Part shown: piece by piece, positions 51,549 to 60,675 of the stretch
Numbering within the stretch: position 1 is the stretch's first letter
Layout of the letters: each line of letters begins with the position of its first letter
Source: an uncultured Lachnospiraceae bacterium
GTDB taxonomy: Bacteria > Bacillota > Clostridia > Lachnospirales > Lachnospiraceae
NCBI GenBank assembly: GCA_902799015.1
Contig: CADBZI010000003.1
Span: 1-61,037 of the forward strand
Length of the DNA: 61,037 nt
Reading direction: 5' to 3'
Program-made: the position numbers and the translations under genes
Notes under the pieces: generated by a model
The model's database searches: none
What the model was told of the DNA's origin: nothing
Seen by the model: only the letters and a program-made list of their open reading frames with translations

Positions 51549-52622
51549 TCAGAATCCCACGCTTGCGTTCAGTTTCCGCTCCATCGCTTCAGGATTGTTG
51601 CAATACTGCACGGCAGTTTCCTTTGTGATCCTTCCCTTTCTGAAAAGATCATAGATGGACTCATCCATCGCGATCATCCCCTCCGAAGCACCGCTGCGGA
51701 TGGTTGCGTCAATCTGATGCGTCTTTCCCTCACGGATCAGGCTTCGGATGGCGGTATTCGCATACATGACCTCAAAGACAGCGGTAACGCCTCCGTCCAC
51801 CGTCGGAACAAGCTGCTGGGATATGACACAGCGCAGCATCATCGCAAGCTGAAGCCTGATCTGATTCTGCTGGCCGGCCGGATAGATATCAATGATTCGG
51901 TCAACCGCGTTCGCGGCACCCTGTGTGTGCAGCGTGGAGAACAGAAGGATACCTGTTTCCGCAGCGGTCATGGCCACTTCGATGGTTTCATGGTCACGCA
52001 TCTCACCCAGGAGAATGACATCCGGGCTCTCTCTGAGCGCACTGCGCAGCGCATGAATATAATCGACAACGTCATTGCCAATCTCACGCTGTGTCACAAT
52101 GCACTTGTTATGCCGGTGGACAAACTCGATGGGGTCCTCCATCGTGATGATGTGGCCCTCTCTGGTCTTGTTGATATGATCAATCATGCAGGCAAGCGTT
52201 GTGGACTTTCCGCTTCCGGTCGCGCCTGTGACCAGGATCAGTCCGTTCCGGATACTGGCAGCCTGCATCACCGAAGCCGGAATTGCCAGCTTGGAAGCAT
52301 CCGGGAGCCCGAAGCGGATCACACGCAGAACAACTGCCAGGGAACTCCTCTGATGGAAGACGTTCGCGCGGAATCTTCCGAAAGCCGCAATGGAGAAGGA
52401 GAAATCATCATCAAATGTTTCATCCTCCAGCACACGGTTGTGACGGCCGCACTGCGTATAGATCGCGCGGACGATTGCCTCTGTGTCCTCAGGGTGAAGG
52501 ATTCCTTCGGCACGGTCCTGCTTACCGAGAACCTTGTAGGTCAGCGGAAGGCCCGGAATGATGAAAACATCCGAAGCTTCCAGCCGAACCGCCTCATGAA
52601 GGATATCATTTAACTCTATCAT
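51549..52622 (-). CDS. pilT: PilT-type retraction ATPase
   Basis: A 357-residue hexameric secretion ATPase. Walker A is GATGSGKST (133-141), the Asp box TMEDPIEF (160-167), Walker B with Glu207 is DVILLGEMRD, and the His box is STLHTQGA. The C-terminal AIRSLIREGKTHQI is the PilT-specific block, so this is a retraction-type rather than a PilB assembly ATPase. It is last in a six-gene operon and follows the preceding small gene by 2 bases. No PilB is present in the window. Confidence 0.93.
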   Translation of the reverse strand: MIELNDILHEAVRLEASDVFIIPGLPLTYKVLGKQDRAEGILHPEDTEAIVRAIYTQCGRHNRVLEDETFDDDFSFSIAAFGRFRANVFHQRSSLAVVLRVIRFGLPDASKLAIPASVMQAASIRNGLILVTGATGSGKSTTLACMIDHINKTREGHIITMEDPIEFVHRHNKCIVTQREIGNDVVDYIHALRSALRESPDVILLGEMRDHETIEVAMTAAETGILLFSTLHTQGAANAVDRIIDIYPAGQQNQIRLQLAMMLRCVISQQLVPTVDGGVTAVFEVMYANTAIRSLIREGKTHQIDATIRSGASEGMIAMDESIYDLFRKGRITKETAVQYCNNPEAMERKLNASVGF

Positions 52623-52624
52623 CG

Positions 52625-53110
52625 TTATGCCAGACCTGTTCCTTCCACCGTTGTTTCCGGTAATGTGTCTATATAGCCATTCTCGTCTTCTGTCAGAAGC
52701 TGTACTCCCTCCGGAAGCGCTTCCGTAGACTCCGTCTCCGCAACTGTCTCAATATCCCACTTTGTCACATGCAGCATCAGATCGCTGTCTGCCTCTGCCG
52801 CAATATGAAGATACTGGTTCATCGAGAACTTGATCGTGGTACTGTATACATTCCCTTCCTGCACAGTATCCGGCGGAAGGAAAGCACCGCCGCGCAGATA
52901 ATCATCCATTGACGCCAGCCATTCCTGACCGGCCCGCTCACTCATCGCATTCTGCTGGGCATATGCCATCTGGCGGTCGGATAGGGCCTTGTCCGTCTGG
53001 GCACTGACCAGCGAAAGCAGAGCCAGCACCGCAAGCAGGATCAGTACACAGGTAATCACGATCGTTAACGCGCCGGAACGAACCGGCTGTCTGGGCTTTT
53101 TCACATTCAT
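52625..53110 (-). CDS. Membrane-anchored protein of the pilus-like operon (161 aa, unknown)
   Basis: A 161-residue protein with a short basic N-terminus, one hydrophobic helix (about residues 13-37, SGALTIVITCVLILLAVLAL) and an extracytoplasmic part. There is no Glu in the helix at position +5 and no recognisable prepilin cleavage site, so it is not a canonical pilin. The tail is acidic and Thr-rich. It overlaps the upstream gene by 4 bases (ATGA). Confidence 0.75.
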   Translation of the reverse strand: MNVKKPRQPVRSGALTIVITCVLILLAVLALLSLVSAQTDKALSDRQMAYAQQNAMSERAGQEWLASMDDYLRGGAFLPPDTVQEGNVYSTTIKFSMNQYLHIAAEADSDLMLHVTKWDIETVAETESTEALPEGVQLLTEDENGYIDTLPETTVEGTGLA

Positions 53111-53706
53111 GACGCTGCCTCCGTTTGATCGCTGTCTGCTGTCTGTTCCTCCTGCGCCGGGAATACGGATCCCTCCTCTGTCATGGCTTCGGTCTCCGTC
53201 CGGGCGATCGATTCAAAATCAATTGCCTCATCCGTTGACAGAACCGCATCGACATCATCCGGGAAGTAAATGGCGGTATCAAGCTGCGCAAGATTCTCTT
53301 CCGGCTGATCGACGTGTACGATATCCATATTGCCAGTGATCATATTACCGACCGCACGGACTTCACAGGTCATAAACAGCGTTACCTGATATACACCGTC
53401 GTCCGCAGGATTACCCATCTCGTCAAAATGCAGCGTGATAGTTGTCTGCGGAGTCTCGATCTCGCTGTACTCATCATTCGCCGTATCGATCAGTTCCTGC
53501 TGCGCCTCTCCGACCGCGCCTTCGCCTGCCTCAAACATGGCGACAACATTCTGGGCCACCTGGGCTGCCTGCGTTCTTCTCTCCGCATAGCGGGACTTCT
53601 GGGCCGCTGCTCCGAAGATTCTGACCAGAATCGTCAGCATCAGAAGGAGCAGGAACGTAATGATCAGTGTCTCTACGAAAAAGGCTCTGTTCTTTCTTGC
53701 TTTCAT
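53107..53706 (-). CDS. Pilin-like membrane protein of the pilus-like operon (199 aa)
   Basis: A 199-residue protein with an N-terminal helix RAFFVETLIITFLLLLML (residues 7-24). A Glu sits in the hydrophobic stretch as in type IV pilins, but the preceding residue is Arg rather than Gly/Ala, so canonical prepilin peptidase cleavage is doubtful. The C-terminal 60 residues are acidic and Gln/Ala/Thr-rich. It overlaps both neighbours by 4 bases. Confidence 0.75.
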   Translation of the reverse strand: MKARKNRAFFVETLIITFLLLLMLTILVRIFGAAAQKSRYAERRTQAAQVAQNVVAMFEAGEGAVGEAQQELIDTANDEYSEIETPQTTITLHFDEMGNPADDGVYQVTLFMTCEVRAVGNMITGNMDIVHVDQPEENLAQLDTAIYFPDDVDAVLSTDEAIDFESIARTETEAMTEEGSVFPAQEEQTADSDQTEAAS

Positions 53707-54188
53707 GAGGATACCTCCTTTGCGTGGAGATATATCCTCCGGGTCCCGTCCCCGGTGGTAACAGTAGCAATCCGATTCTCAATCGAAACCCGGAACTCGT
53801 CTGTCTTCGCGACCTTAACCGGCTCAGAGCTGATGTTCCCCGCCTGGTCCGACGAGATGGATTCCATCAGATATCCGTCCTCGAGCCAGATTCTGGTCTG
53901 GTACTGTCTTTCTCCCGACGGATCTACAATCACAAGAACATCGGAACCATCCTGCTGCTCAACCATCAGCGCTCCGGTTTCATCTGACGCAATAATCTTG
54001 GAGGCTGTATAGCTCAGCGCTCCTCTGCGGTTCATGTTTTCAGTCCGGTTCTCAGTGATGGAATCAAACAAACTGCCTGCCATCGCGGAGAGGACCATAA
54101 TCCCGATCAGCATGATCGAGAACAGGGCAACGACGAACAGGGATGCATAATCAATCTCCCGTCTGCCGCGTTCGGACCTTCTGTCCAT
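53703..54188 (-). CDS. DUF4860-like membrane protein of the pilus-like operon (161 aa)
   Basis: A 161-residue protein with basic N-terminus RRSERGRREIDYASLF and one helix (about residues 16-40). The IDYASLFVVALF start and the later GALMVEQQDGSDVLVI stretch resemble DUF4860 proteins that occur next to pilT/gspF genes in Clostridia; the match is from memory of the family pattern. The function is unknown. Confidence 0.65.
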   Translation of the reverse strand: MDRRSERGRREIDYASLFVVALFSIMLIGIMVLSAMAGSLFDSITENRTENMNRRGALSYTASKIIASDETGALMVEQQDGSDVLVIVDPSGERQYQTRIWLEDGYLMESISSDQAGNISSEPVKVAKTDEFRVSIENRIATVTTGDGTRRIYLHAKEVSS

Positions 54189-54205
54189 GCCGTTTCCCCC
54201 TCCCT

Positions 54206-54547
54206 TTATCTTCTCAGCGTGATCTGTACAGCCGGAAGTTCATTCTTCGCTCCGGCATCCAGCGACACAGCATACTTTGCGCCATCATAGCGGACCCCGT
54301 AATTCTGTTCCAGATAATGAATATTGGAAGGATAGGCTCCCTCGATGGCATAACACTGCACACAGGCTTCCGTAACGTTGTTCCGAAGGCTCTCCACTGC
54401 CTGCCGGTTCATATCAAGATCCATGCGGGTAAACAGGATCACACCAAGCATCAGGATAACAGCTGCAGCAATCAGAACCGCAGCGATGCGGATTGCCTTA
54501 TGCGCCGGACTGACGCGGGGCCTGTCATGATAGATAACGTCTCTCAT
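54206..54547 (-). CDS. Small membrane protein of the pilus-like operon (113 aa)
   Basis: A 113-residue protein: a cytoplasmic N-terminus of about 18 residues, one helix (about 19-40), then an extracytoplasmic domain with ACVQCYAIEGAYPSNIHYLE and NYGVRYDGAKY. The YAIEGAYP pattern is like the early globular part of pseudopilins (an aligned Glu-Gly-x-Tyr-Pro), but the N-terminus lacks the FTLIE motif. It contains a CxxC pair. It lies 17 bases after pilC. Confidence 0.65.
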   Translation of the reverse strand: MRDVIYHDRPRVSPAHKAIRIAAVLIAAAVILMLGVILFTRMDLDMNRQAVESLRNNVTEACVQCYAIEGAYPSNIHYLEQNYGVRYDGAKYAVSLDAGAKNELPAVQITLRR

Positions 54548-54564
54548 TGTCTACCCCCTTCAGG

Positions 54565-55614
54565 TCAGACTGCTCCAAGAATACCGATCAGCGGAATCAT
54601 CGTGCTCAGAAGTACGATGCCGACCGCAATCGTCAGGAAAGCGGAAATCACCGGTTCAATGGAATCAATCAGGCTGTCCACTGCCTCATCCGCTTCCAGA
54701 GAAAACGAATTGGCAAGTTTTCCGAGCATCTGCTCTGTCTGTCCTGCCTTAACAGCAGACATGAACAATCTCGCATACAGCGGCTCAAACAGGCCCTTGT
54801 CATAGATCGCGCGGGAAAGGCCGACGTTATCTTCCTTCATATGGGTGCGGACCGCGTCCACCTTAGCCCTCGTTTCCGGATCAGAAACAAGCTCCTGCGC
54901 TGCTGTGATGGATGTATCCACATCCGCGCCGCTGGCCACAAACAGGTGAAGTACCTGGGTGAAATGGGCAAGGGAAAGCTTGTTGATCGCGTCCCTGGCC
55001 GGGCCGAACTTCGAAAGAATCCCGACCGAAGCGGCGCTGTCGGTTCCGTTGCCGCGTACGGTTCTTGCCGTCAGCAGAAGGAAAATGCCGAACACAATCG
55101 CAAGCACAAGCGCAACCGTACCAACCACATAAGCTATTCTCAGATAAAGATAGGCTGAGGTGGTGAGACCGCCGGCCAGAGAGCGGTACACATTCGTGAA
55201 TACCGGAAGGACTCTGACAAGCAGGAGAACCAGAATCGCCGCAGTCAGGATCAGAAGAATCATCGGATAATTCACCGCGCTCTTCATCTTTCTTGAAAGC
55301 CGGTCTCTGCTCTCGTAATAATCAGCAAGGCTCTTCAGCACGCTCTCACTTTTTCCGGTCTTTTCACCTGCCGCAAGCATCTTACATGCATGAGACGGAA
55401 AATAACCGCTCTCAAGCATAGCCGCAGACAGCTGAGGCTGACCGGTCAGCATCTTGTTCTGTACTGCCTTCGCCGCATCGCGAAAATCATTCGCAGCAGC
55501 ATCGTCCGCCAGAAGGCCGACGGATTCCTCCGCGTCAATGCCGGCGGAGATCAGCATGGACATATTCCTGCAGAATATGCTCACAGCCAGATTTCCAAGT
55601 TCTTTCACTGCCAT
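54565..55614 (-). CDS. pilC: PilC/GspF-family inner membrane platform protein
   Basis: A 349-residue protein made of two GspF domains (about residues 10-130 and 215-345), each ending in hydrophobic segments (VNYPMILLILTAAILVLLLV, and VISAFLTIAVGIVLLSTMIP at the end). It would form the membrane platform on which a PilT-like ATPase acts. ATG 55614 follows GAGGAAGAG; a longer in-frame start at 55719 overlaps queA. It is slightly shorter than typical PilC (about 400). Confidence 0.9.
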   Translation of the reverse strand: MAVKELGNLAVSIFCRNMSMLISAGIDAEESVGLLADDAAANDFRDAAKAVQNKMLTGQPQLSAAMLESGYFPSHACKMLAAGEKTGKSESVLKSLADYYESRDRLSRKMKSAVNYPMILLILTAAILVLLLVRVLPVFTNVYRSLAGGLTTSAYLYLRIAYVVGTVALVLAIVFGIFLLLTARTVRGNGTDSAASVGILSKFGPARDAINKLSLAHFTQVLHLFVASGADVDTSITAAQELVSDPETRAKVDAVRTHMKEDNVGLSRAIYDKGLFEPLYARLFMSAVKAGQTEQMLGKLANSFSLEADEAVDSLIDSIEPVISAFLTIAVGIVLLSTMIPLIGILGAV

Positions 55615-55674
55615 TTTTTCTCTTCCTCCATCCTCTACGAAGTCGTATTCGTACAGTATCAAACATTCATTTTT

Positions 55675-55703
55675 ATAATAGCACAATGCGCACATGCTGT
55701 CAT
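55675..55703 (-). promoter_or_regulatory. Promoter of the pilus-like operon
   Basis: On minus, ATGACA (plus 55698-55703) and TATTAT (plus 55675-55680) are 17 bp apart, each one base off consensus. It lies between the queA stop and pilC. Confidence 0.65.
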
Positions 55704-55715
55704 GCGGTAAATCGT

Positions 55716-56747
55716 TCAAATGATCAGCATCGCATCCCCGAACGAGAAAAAGCGATATCTCTCCTCTACAGCCGTTTCATATGCCTTCAGCACATGCTCT
55801 CTTCCGGCAAATGCCGATACGAGCATAATCAATGTAGATTCCGGCAGGTGGAAATTCGTGATCAGTCCGTCCATGACGCGGAAGCGGTATCCGGGATAGA
55901 TAAAGATTCCGGTATCCATCTCACCACTTCGGACAATTCCGTCCTCTCCTGCCATGGATTCGAGCGTCCGGCAGCTGGTGGTGCCTACCGCAATCACACG
56001 ATGCCCTTCTTCATGCGTATGATTGATCAGGTCAGCCGTCTGATTCGTAATGATGCAATGCTCCGTATGCATATGATGCTGTGTGATGTCCTGCGTCTTA
56101 ACCGGCCGGAAGGTCCCGAGTCCGACATGGAGCGTCAATGGGGCAATGTTGACCCCTTTTGCGCGAATCTGTTCCAGAAGCTCGGGCGTGAAGTGCAGGC
56201 CGGCGGTCGGCGCAGCGGCAGATCCATCATACTTCGCGTACACCGTATTGTAGCGGGTACGGTCCTCGAGCTTGTGCGTAATGTACGGCGGCAGCGGCAT
56301 CTCCCCCAGCCGGTCCAGGATCTCTTCGAACACACCGTCATACTCAAACCGTACATAACGGTTTCCCTCCTCGGCGATCTCTATCACCTCGCCGGTCAGA
56401 AGACCGTCTCCAAAGGAAATCCTTGCGCCGGGTCTGCATTTTTTGCCGGGTCTGACCAGCGTCTCCCAGGTAGATTCCATGTCTTTCACCCGGTTCAGCA
56501 GCAGAACCTCGACGACAGCATTCGTATCTTCCTTTCTGCCGATCAGTCTCGCGGGAATGACCTTCGTATTGTTGATCACGAGCGTATCCCCCGGATCCAG
56601 GTAGTCAATGACCTCATAAAAATGTCGGTGGCTGATCTCCCCCGTCTCTTTGTCCAGACACATCAGCCTGGATGAGGAGCGGTCTTTCAGCGGATCCTGC
56701 GCGATCAGCTCCTTCGGCAGGTCATAATAAAAATCGGATGTCTTCAT
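55716..56747 (-). CDS. queA: S-adenosylmethionine:tRNA ribosyltransferase-isomerase
   Basis: A 343-residue enzyme with [19 protein letters not shown] at the start and the signatures [14 protein letters not shown] and [10 protein letters not shown]. It transfers and isomerises the ribosyl group of AdoMet to 7-aminomethyl-7-deazaguanine in tRNA, making epoxyqueuosine, the substrate of QueH. ATG 56747 follows AAGGAGCAATAC. Confidence 0.96.
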   Translation of the reverse strand: MKTSDFYYDLPKELIAQDPLKDRSSSRLMCLDKETGEISHRHFYEVIDYLDPGDTLVINNTKVIPARLIGRKEDTNAVVEVLLLNRVKDMESTWETLVRPGKKCRPGARISFGDGLLTGEVIEIAEEGNRYVRFEYDGVFEEILDRLGEMPLPPYITHKLEDRTRYNTVYAKYDGSAAAPTAGLHFTPELLEQIRAKGVNIAPLTLHVGLGTFRPVKTQDITQHHMHTEHCIITNQTADLINHTHEEGHRVIAVGTTSCRTLESMAGEDGIVRSGEMDTGIFIYPGYRFRVMDGLITNFHLPESTLIMLVSAFAGREHVLKAYETAVEERYRFFSFGDAMLII

Positions 56748-56776
56748 GTATTGCTCCTTCTGTCCCCATGAACAAT

Positions 56777-56820
56777 GGAAAGAGGACAGCATAATGCGTC
56801 CTCTTTCCGTACTTTTTTTT
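56777..56820 (+). terminator. Strong plus-strand terminator between queA and the 6S RNA
   Basis: Perfect 11-bp arms GGAAAGAGGAC and GTCCTCTTTCC with a 10-base loop, then GTAC and eight T residues on the plus strand. No plus-strand gene is annotated upstream. On the minus strand it would follow the 6S RNA but has only ATTGTT after the stem. Confidence 0.75.
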
Positions 56821-56997
56821 AAAGCCCGAAGTGCCGGTGCCCCGCCTTTTGACTCCTAGCGTAAAGCCAGGTGGGTAACCGCAGCATACGTTTCTGCCTT
56901 CCGTTCGAAGACGGCCTGACATCAGCCGCAGCAATCTGGGAAACCCATTCAAGTCGATGTAGGTTCAAAAATAAACAGAACTGTCGCACACCCCAGG
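56821..56997 (-). ncRNA. ssrS: Probable 6S RNA
   Basis: A non-coding unit of about 177 nt with its own promoter. On the minus strand the 5' end GCC(UGG)GGUGU pairs with GCACC GGC near the 3' end, giving a closing stem; a large internal open region and an apical hairpin-rich part lie between. The 3' half has ACCCACCTGGCTTTACGC and GGCGGGGCACCGGCACTTCG, which I recall from clostridial 6S RNAs. It would bind sigma-A RNA polymerase in stationary phase. The identification is by pattern and layout, not by a covariance search. Confidence 0.7.
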
Positions 56998-57002
56998 CAG
57001 CT

Positions 57003-57031
57003 TATAAACCTGTCTTGTTTTGACAAGTCAA
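57003..57031 (-). promoter_or_regulatory. Promoter of the 6S RNA
   Basis: On minus, TTGACT (plus 57026-57031) and TTTATA (plus 57003-57008) are exactly 17 bp apart, placing the start near 56996, just at the closing stem. Confidence 0.7.
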
Positions 57032-57042
57032 TTATGCCATGC

Positions 57043-59463
57043 TTATTCTCTCAAGTCAATATCCAATGTGTTCCTGAGGCGCTTCAATATTTTCTGGACA
57101 AATGCATCCAGCTTCTCTCCGGTCAGCTCTTCTGGTCCCGGCGTAAAGGTGATGGTGAAGGCCATGGACTTCTTCTGTGCAGGAATCGGCGCGCCTTCGT
57201 AAACATCAAACAGATGGACATCGCTGACATACTTGCACGCGGAGCGGATGACCTCTTCGACCTGGGCACAGGTGATGGTCTTGTCCATAATCAGCGCAAG
57301 GTCACGCTTTTCCACCGGATACTTCGGAATCGGTGTGAACCGCACCGGAATGTCATAATACTTCTCCAGAAGGCTCAGATCCAGCTCCATCACGTAGGCT
57401 TTCGTTCTGAGATTGAAGGTCTTCATGATCTCATACCGCGCAGTCCCCAGATATCCTACCTTCTCTCCCTGGCAGAAGATGTCCGCACACTGGTACGGAT
57501 GAAGGAAGGGTCTGACTCCTGGCTCATAGGTAAAGGAGATATGCAAAAATGCTGCAACCGCGTTTGCGATGCCCTTCAGCGTGAAGAAGCTCTCATTTGT
57601 TCCCCAGATTCCTGCGCACAATGTTTCCTTCTCACGAGGATAATCGGTCAGGGGAAGGGAATCCGCCTCAAAACGATTGGCGATTTCAAACAACCTTCCG
57701 TCGATGATGCCATTCTTCTGATTGCGCTCGATGGCATGCAGCATGCTCGGCGCAAGCGTCGTCCGCAGAATGGAAAGATCCTCATTGATCGGGTTCAGGA
57801 TACGCACGGCATGTCTTTCGGGCGCATCTTCCTCATACCCCAGAAGGTCAAGATCAGAGGGTCCAAAGAAGGAATAATGCATCGCCTCGTACAGGCCTTC
57901 CGCGCACAGTCTCTCCTTCAAAGCCTTCACGGTTTTCTGCCTGGAGGTCAGGCCGCCGGCTGTCACCGCGGCGCGCTCCAGCATGGTGGGCCTGATGTGA
58001 TCATAGCCGTACATGCGGATCACTTCTTCGGAGATGTCCGGGTAGTTTTCAACATCCGTCCGGAACGCCGGCACCATCAGCTTCAGGCAGTCGCCCTCCG
58101 CCTGCGGCGCAAAGCCCAGGTTCTTCATGATCCGGAGGATTTCCTCCGTCGGAACCTCGATGCCCAGAACCGCATTCACCTTTTCAATGGAAACCTCCAG
58201 CGGGGACGGCTCCACTGAATTGCCGGTATTGGCGTCACAGTGCGTCTTCGCGACCTTGCCGCAGCCCAGCTCCTCTACCAGATGGAGGGCGCGCTTCATC
58301 GCCATCACCGTCGTATACTCATCGACGCCTTTTTCATAGCGCGCGCTGGCATCCGTGCGCTTTCCGAGCGCTCTGCTCGTATGACGAATATTATCCCGCA
58401 TGAACTTCGCAGACTCGAATAACACCGCCTTCGTCGTATCCCGGATCTCAGAATCCCGGCCGCCCATAACGCCGGCCAGCGCTACCGGGCCTTCCTGGTC
58501 GCAGATGCACAGGGTATTCTCATTCATGACATACTCCTGCTCATCCAGGGTGACAATCACCTCATCCTTCTTCGCGCGCCTGACAATGATCCTTCCGCCC
58601 CGGATAAAGTCTTCGTCAAATGCATGCATCGGCTGTCCCAGCTCAGCCAGGACATAGTTGGTGATGTCAACAATATTGGAGATGGAATTCATCCCGACCA
58701 GCGCAAGCCTTCTCCGCATCCAGGCAGGAGACGGACCGATCTTCACGTCATGTACATAATGTCCGATATAGCGCGGGCACAGATCCGGATCCTCTACCGT
58801 GACGCTGAATCCTTCCTTCTCCACTTCATCCGCATGGAAGGAAAGGGAGGGCTCTTTGCATTCTTTTCCCAGGACCGCCGCGACTTCGCGGGCAATTCCG
58901 TAGATGCTCTGGCAGTCCGGCCGGTTCGCGGTGATCGCGATGTCAAACAGCCAGTCATCCAGTCCCACAATCGGCTTCACATCCGCACCGACCGGCGCGT
59001 CATCCGGAAGGACCAAAAGTCCGTTGTATCCGGCTCCTTCGTACAGATCCTCATTCAGTCCCAGTTCAACGCCGGAGCACAGCATGCCCGCAGACTCATA
59101 CCCGCGAAGCTTTCCCTTCTTGATCGTCATCACGCCTTCGATGGTGACGTGATCCTTTGCGGTCGCGTAGACCGTTGCCCCGACCAGGGCAAGCGGGAAC
59201 TTTTTCCCTGCCGCTACATTATCCGCGCCGCAGCACACCTGAAAGGTTCCATGCTCTCCCGCGTTTACCGTTGTCACATGCAGATGCGTATCCGGAATGC
59301 TCTCACACGTTTCGACCAGGCCGACGACGACGCCGCTGATCTCTTCTCCCGTCTGATGCAGTTCCTCCACCTCAAACCCGCAGGAGAAAAGCTTTTCCTG
59401 GAGCTGTTCAGGCGTCACGTCTATGTCAACATATTCTTTCAGCCAGCTGAATGGTGCTACCAT
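57043..59463 (-). CDS. pheT: Phenylalanyl-tRNA synthetase beta subunit
   Basis: An 806-residue subunit, normal length. Domains in order: N-terminal EMAP-like tRNA-binding domain (GVVVGLVETCESIPDTHLHVTTV), B3/B4 editing domain, B5 (LEVSIEKVNAVLGIEVPTEEI), the catalytic-like core, and the C-terminal ferredoxin-fold anticodon-binding domain ending at residue 806. It edits tyrosyl-tRNA-Phe and binds tRNA. It follows pheS by 11 bases. Confidence 0.97.
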   Translation of the reverse strand: MVAPFSWLKEYVDIDVTPEQLQEKLFSCGFEVEELHQTGEEISGVVVGLVETCESIPDTHLHVTTVNAGEHGTFQVCCGADNVAAGKKFPLALVGATVYATAKDHVTIEGVMTIKKGKLRGYESAGMLCSGVELGLNEDLYEGAGYNGLLVLPDDAPVGADVKPIVGLDDWLFDIAITANRPDCQSIYGIAREVAAVLGKECKEPSLSFHADEVEKEGFSVTVEDPDLCPRYIGHYVHDVKIGPSPAWMRRRLALVGMNSISNIVDITNYVLAELGQPMHAFDEDFIRGGRIIVRRAKKDEVIVTLDEQEYVMNENTLCICDQEGPVALAGVMGGRDSEIRDTTKAVLFESAKFMRDNIRHTSRALGKRTDASARYEKGVDEYTTVMAMKRALHLVEELGCGKVAKTHCDANTGNSVEPSPLEVSIEKVNAVLGIEVPTEEILRIMKNLGFAPQAEGDCLKLMVPAFRTDVENYPDISEEVIRMYGYDHIRPTMLERAAVTAGGLTSRQKTVKALKERLCAEGLYEAMHYSFFGPSDLDLLGYEEDAPERHAVRILNPINEDLSILRTTLAPSMLHAIERNQKNGIIDGRLFEIANRFEADSLPLTDYPREKETLCAGIWGTNESFFTLKGIANAVAAFLHISFTYEPGVRPFLHPYQCADIFCQGEKVGYLGTARYEIMKTFNLRTKAYVMELDLSLLEKYYDIPVRFTPIPKYPVEKRDLALIMDKTITCAQVEEVIRSACKYVSDVHLFDVYEGAPIPAQKKSMAFTITFTPGPEELTGEKLDAFVQKILKRLRNTLDIDLRE

Positions 59464-59474
59464 ATTCTCTCCTC

Positions 59475-60518
59475 CTACCTGTCATTGATCTGGTTCAGAA
59501 CTCTGAGGTCTGACTCAAAGAGCTGCTTGATATTGTTGATGCCGTATTTCAGCATGGCAACGCGCTCGATGCCGATGCCAAACGCGAAGCCGGAATAGAC
59601 GTCCGGATCAATTCCACAATTTTCAAGAACCTTCCGGTTCACGATTCCGGCGCCCAGAACTTCAATCCATCCCGTGTGCTTGCAGAAGGAGCATCCCTTT
59701 CCGCCGCATTCAAAGCAGCTCACATCCACCTCCACAGAGGGCTCGGTGAACGGGAAATAGGACGGGCGCAGTCTCGTGCGGGTCTCCTGTCCAAATACCT
59801 TCTTCACAAAAACATCCAGCATTCCCTGCAGATCGCCAAGCGTAATCCCCTTATCCACAACCAGTCCTTCCATCTGGGAGAACATCGGACTGTGTGTGGC
59901 ATCATCGTCCGAGCGGAACACCTTGCCCGGGCTCAGGATCTTGATCGGCGGCTTCTCATTTTCCATGACATGGATCTGAGCGGAGGAAGTCTGCGTGCGC
60001 AGCACGAACTCCGGGGACAGATAAAAGGTATCCTGCATATCCCTGGCCGGATGGTCCTTCGGCGTATTGAGGGCGGTAAAGTTATAGTAGTCATTCTCGA
60101 CCTCCGTTCCCTCATAGATCTCAAAGCCCATTCCCGAGAAGACCTCGATCAGCTGATTGCGGACTTGCGTCACAGGGTGGAGGTTGCCATGAGACCGGAT
60201 GTGAGACGGCATCGTAATATCAATCTTCTCCCTCTCATAGATCCGGTTCAGCTCTTCCTTCCTCATCTTCTCATCGAGAGAATTGAAGTAATCGAGCGCC
60301 CAGCCCTTCAGTTCATTGACCTGCTTGCCGAACTCAGCCCTCTGAGAAGGATCCACCTCCTTCATGTACTTCATCAGCTGCCCGACTCTGCCGGCCTTGT
60401 CAAGAAATGACTTTCTCAGCTCATAGACTGTCTTAGAATCCGACAGACCGCTGGACTCCGATTGGATTGCCTTCCTGACAGAAGCAATCTTTTTCTGCAG
60501 TTCTTCCAGATTTGCCAT
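59475..60518 (-). CDS. pheS: Phenylalanyl-tRNA synthetase alpha subunit
   Basis: A 347-residue class II synthetase subunit: N-terminal coiled coil (about 1-85), class II motif 2 ([20 protein letters not shown]) and motif 3 ([18 protein letters not shown]), with a [17 protein letters not shown] segment typical of bacterial PheS. ATG 60518 begins [10 protein letters not shown] after AGAGGAAAAG; an in-frame start at 60587 gives an unlikely basic extension. A T-box leader precedes it. Confidence 0.97.
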   Translation of the reverse strand: MANLEELQKKIASVRKAIQSESSGLSDSKTVYELRKSFLDKAGRVGQLMKYMKEVDPSQRAEFGKQVNELKGWALDYFNSLDEKMRKEELNRIYEREKIDITMPSHIRSHGNLHPVTQVRNQLIEVFSGMGFEIYEGTEVENDYYNFTALNTPKDHPARDMQDTFYLSPEFVLRTQTSSAQIHVMENEKPPIKILSPGKVFRSDDDATHSPMFSQMEGLVVDKGITLGDLQGMLDVFVKKVFGQETRTRLRPSYFPFTEPSVEVDVSCFECGGKGCSFCKHTGWIEVLGAGIVNRKVLENCGIDPDVYSGFAFGIGIERVAMLKYGINNIKQLFESDLRVLNQINDR

Positions 60519-60579
60519 GTCTTTTCCTCTTTTCTCTTTTGTTCCTGTTTTTTGTTCCCGCGGCTTCGCCACGTTCCTT

Positions 60580-60606
60580 TTTATCACGCATGCGTGAACC
60601 GCACAC
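60580..60606. repeat. 27-bp direct repeat, copy 1, in the pheS leader
   Basis: It is identical to 60698-60724 and includes the 12-bp palindrome CACGCATGCGTG. Confidence 0.85.
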
Positions 60607-60675
60607 CATCTTCCGGGTTCCTTTTTTCGCCACGGAACCTCGAGGCTTCGCCCCTCGGTCGCGGCTGTCGCCGCA

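Noticed and set aside
56821-56997. Signal recognition particle RNA
   Set aside because: The conserved SRP S-domain motif with its GGAA tetraloop and GGAAGCAGCC-type bulge is absent; end pairing and overall layout match 6S RNA better.
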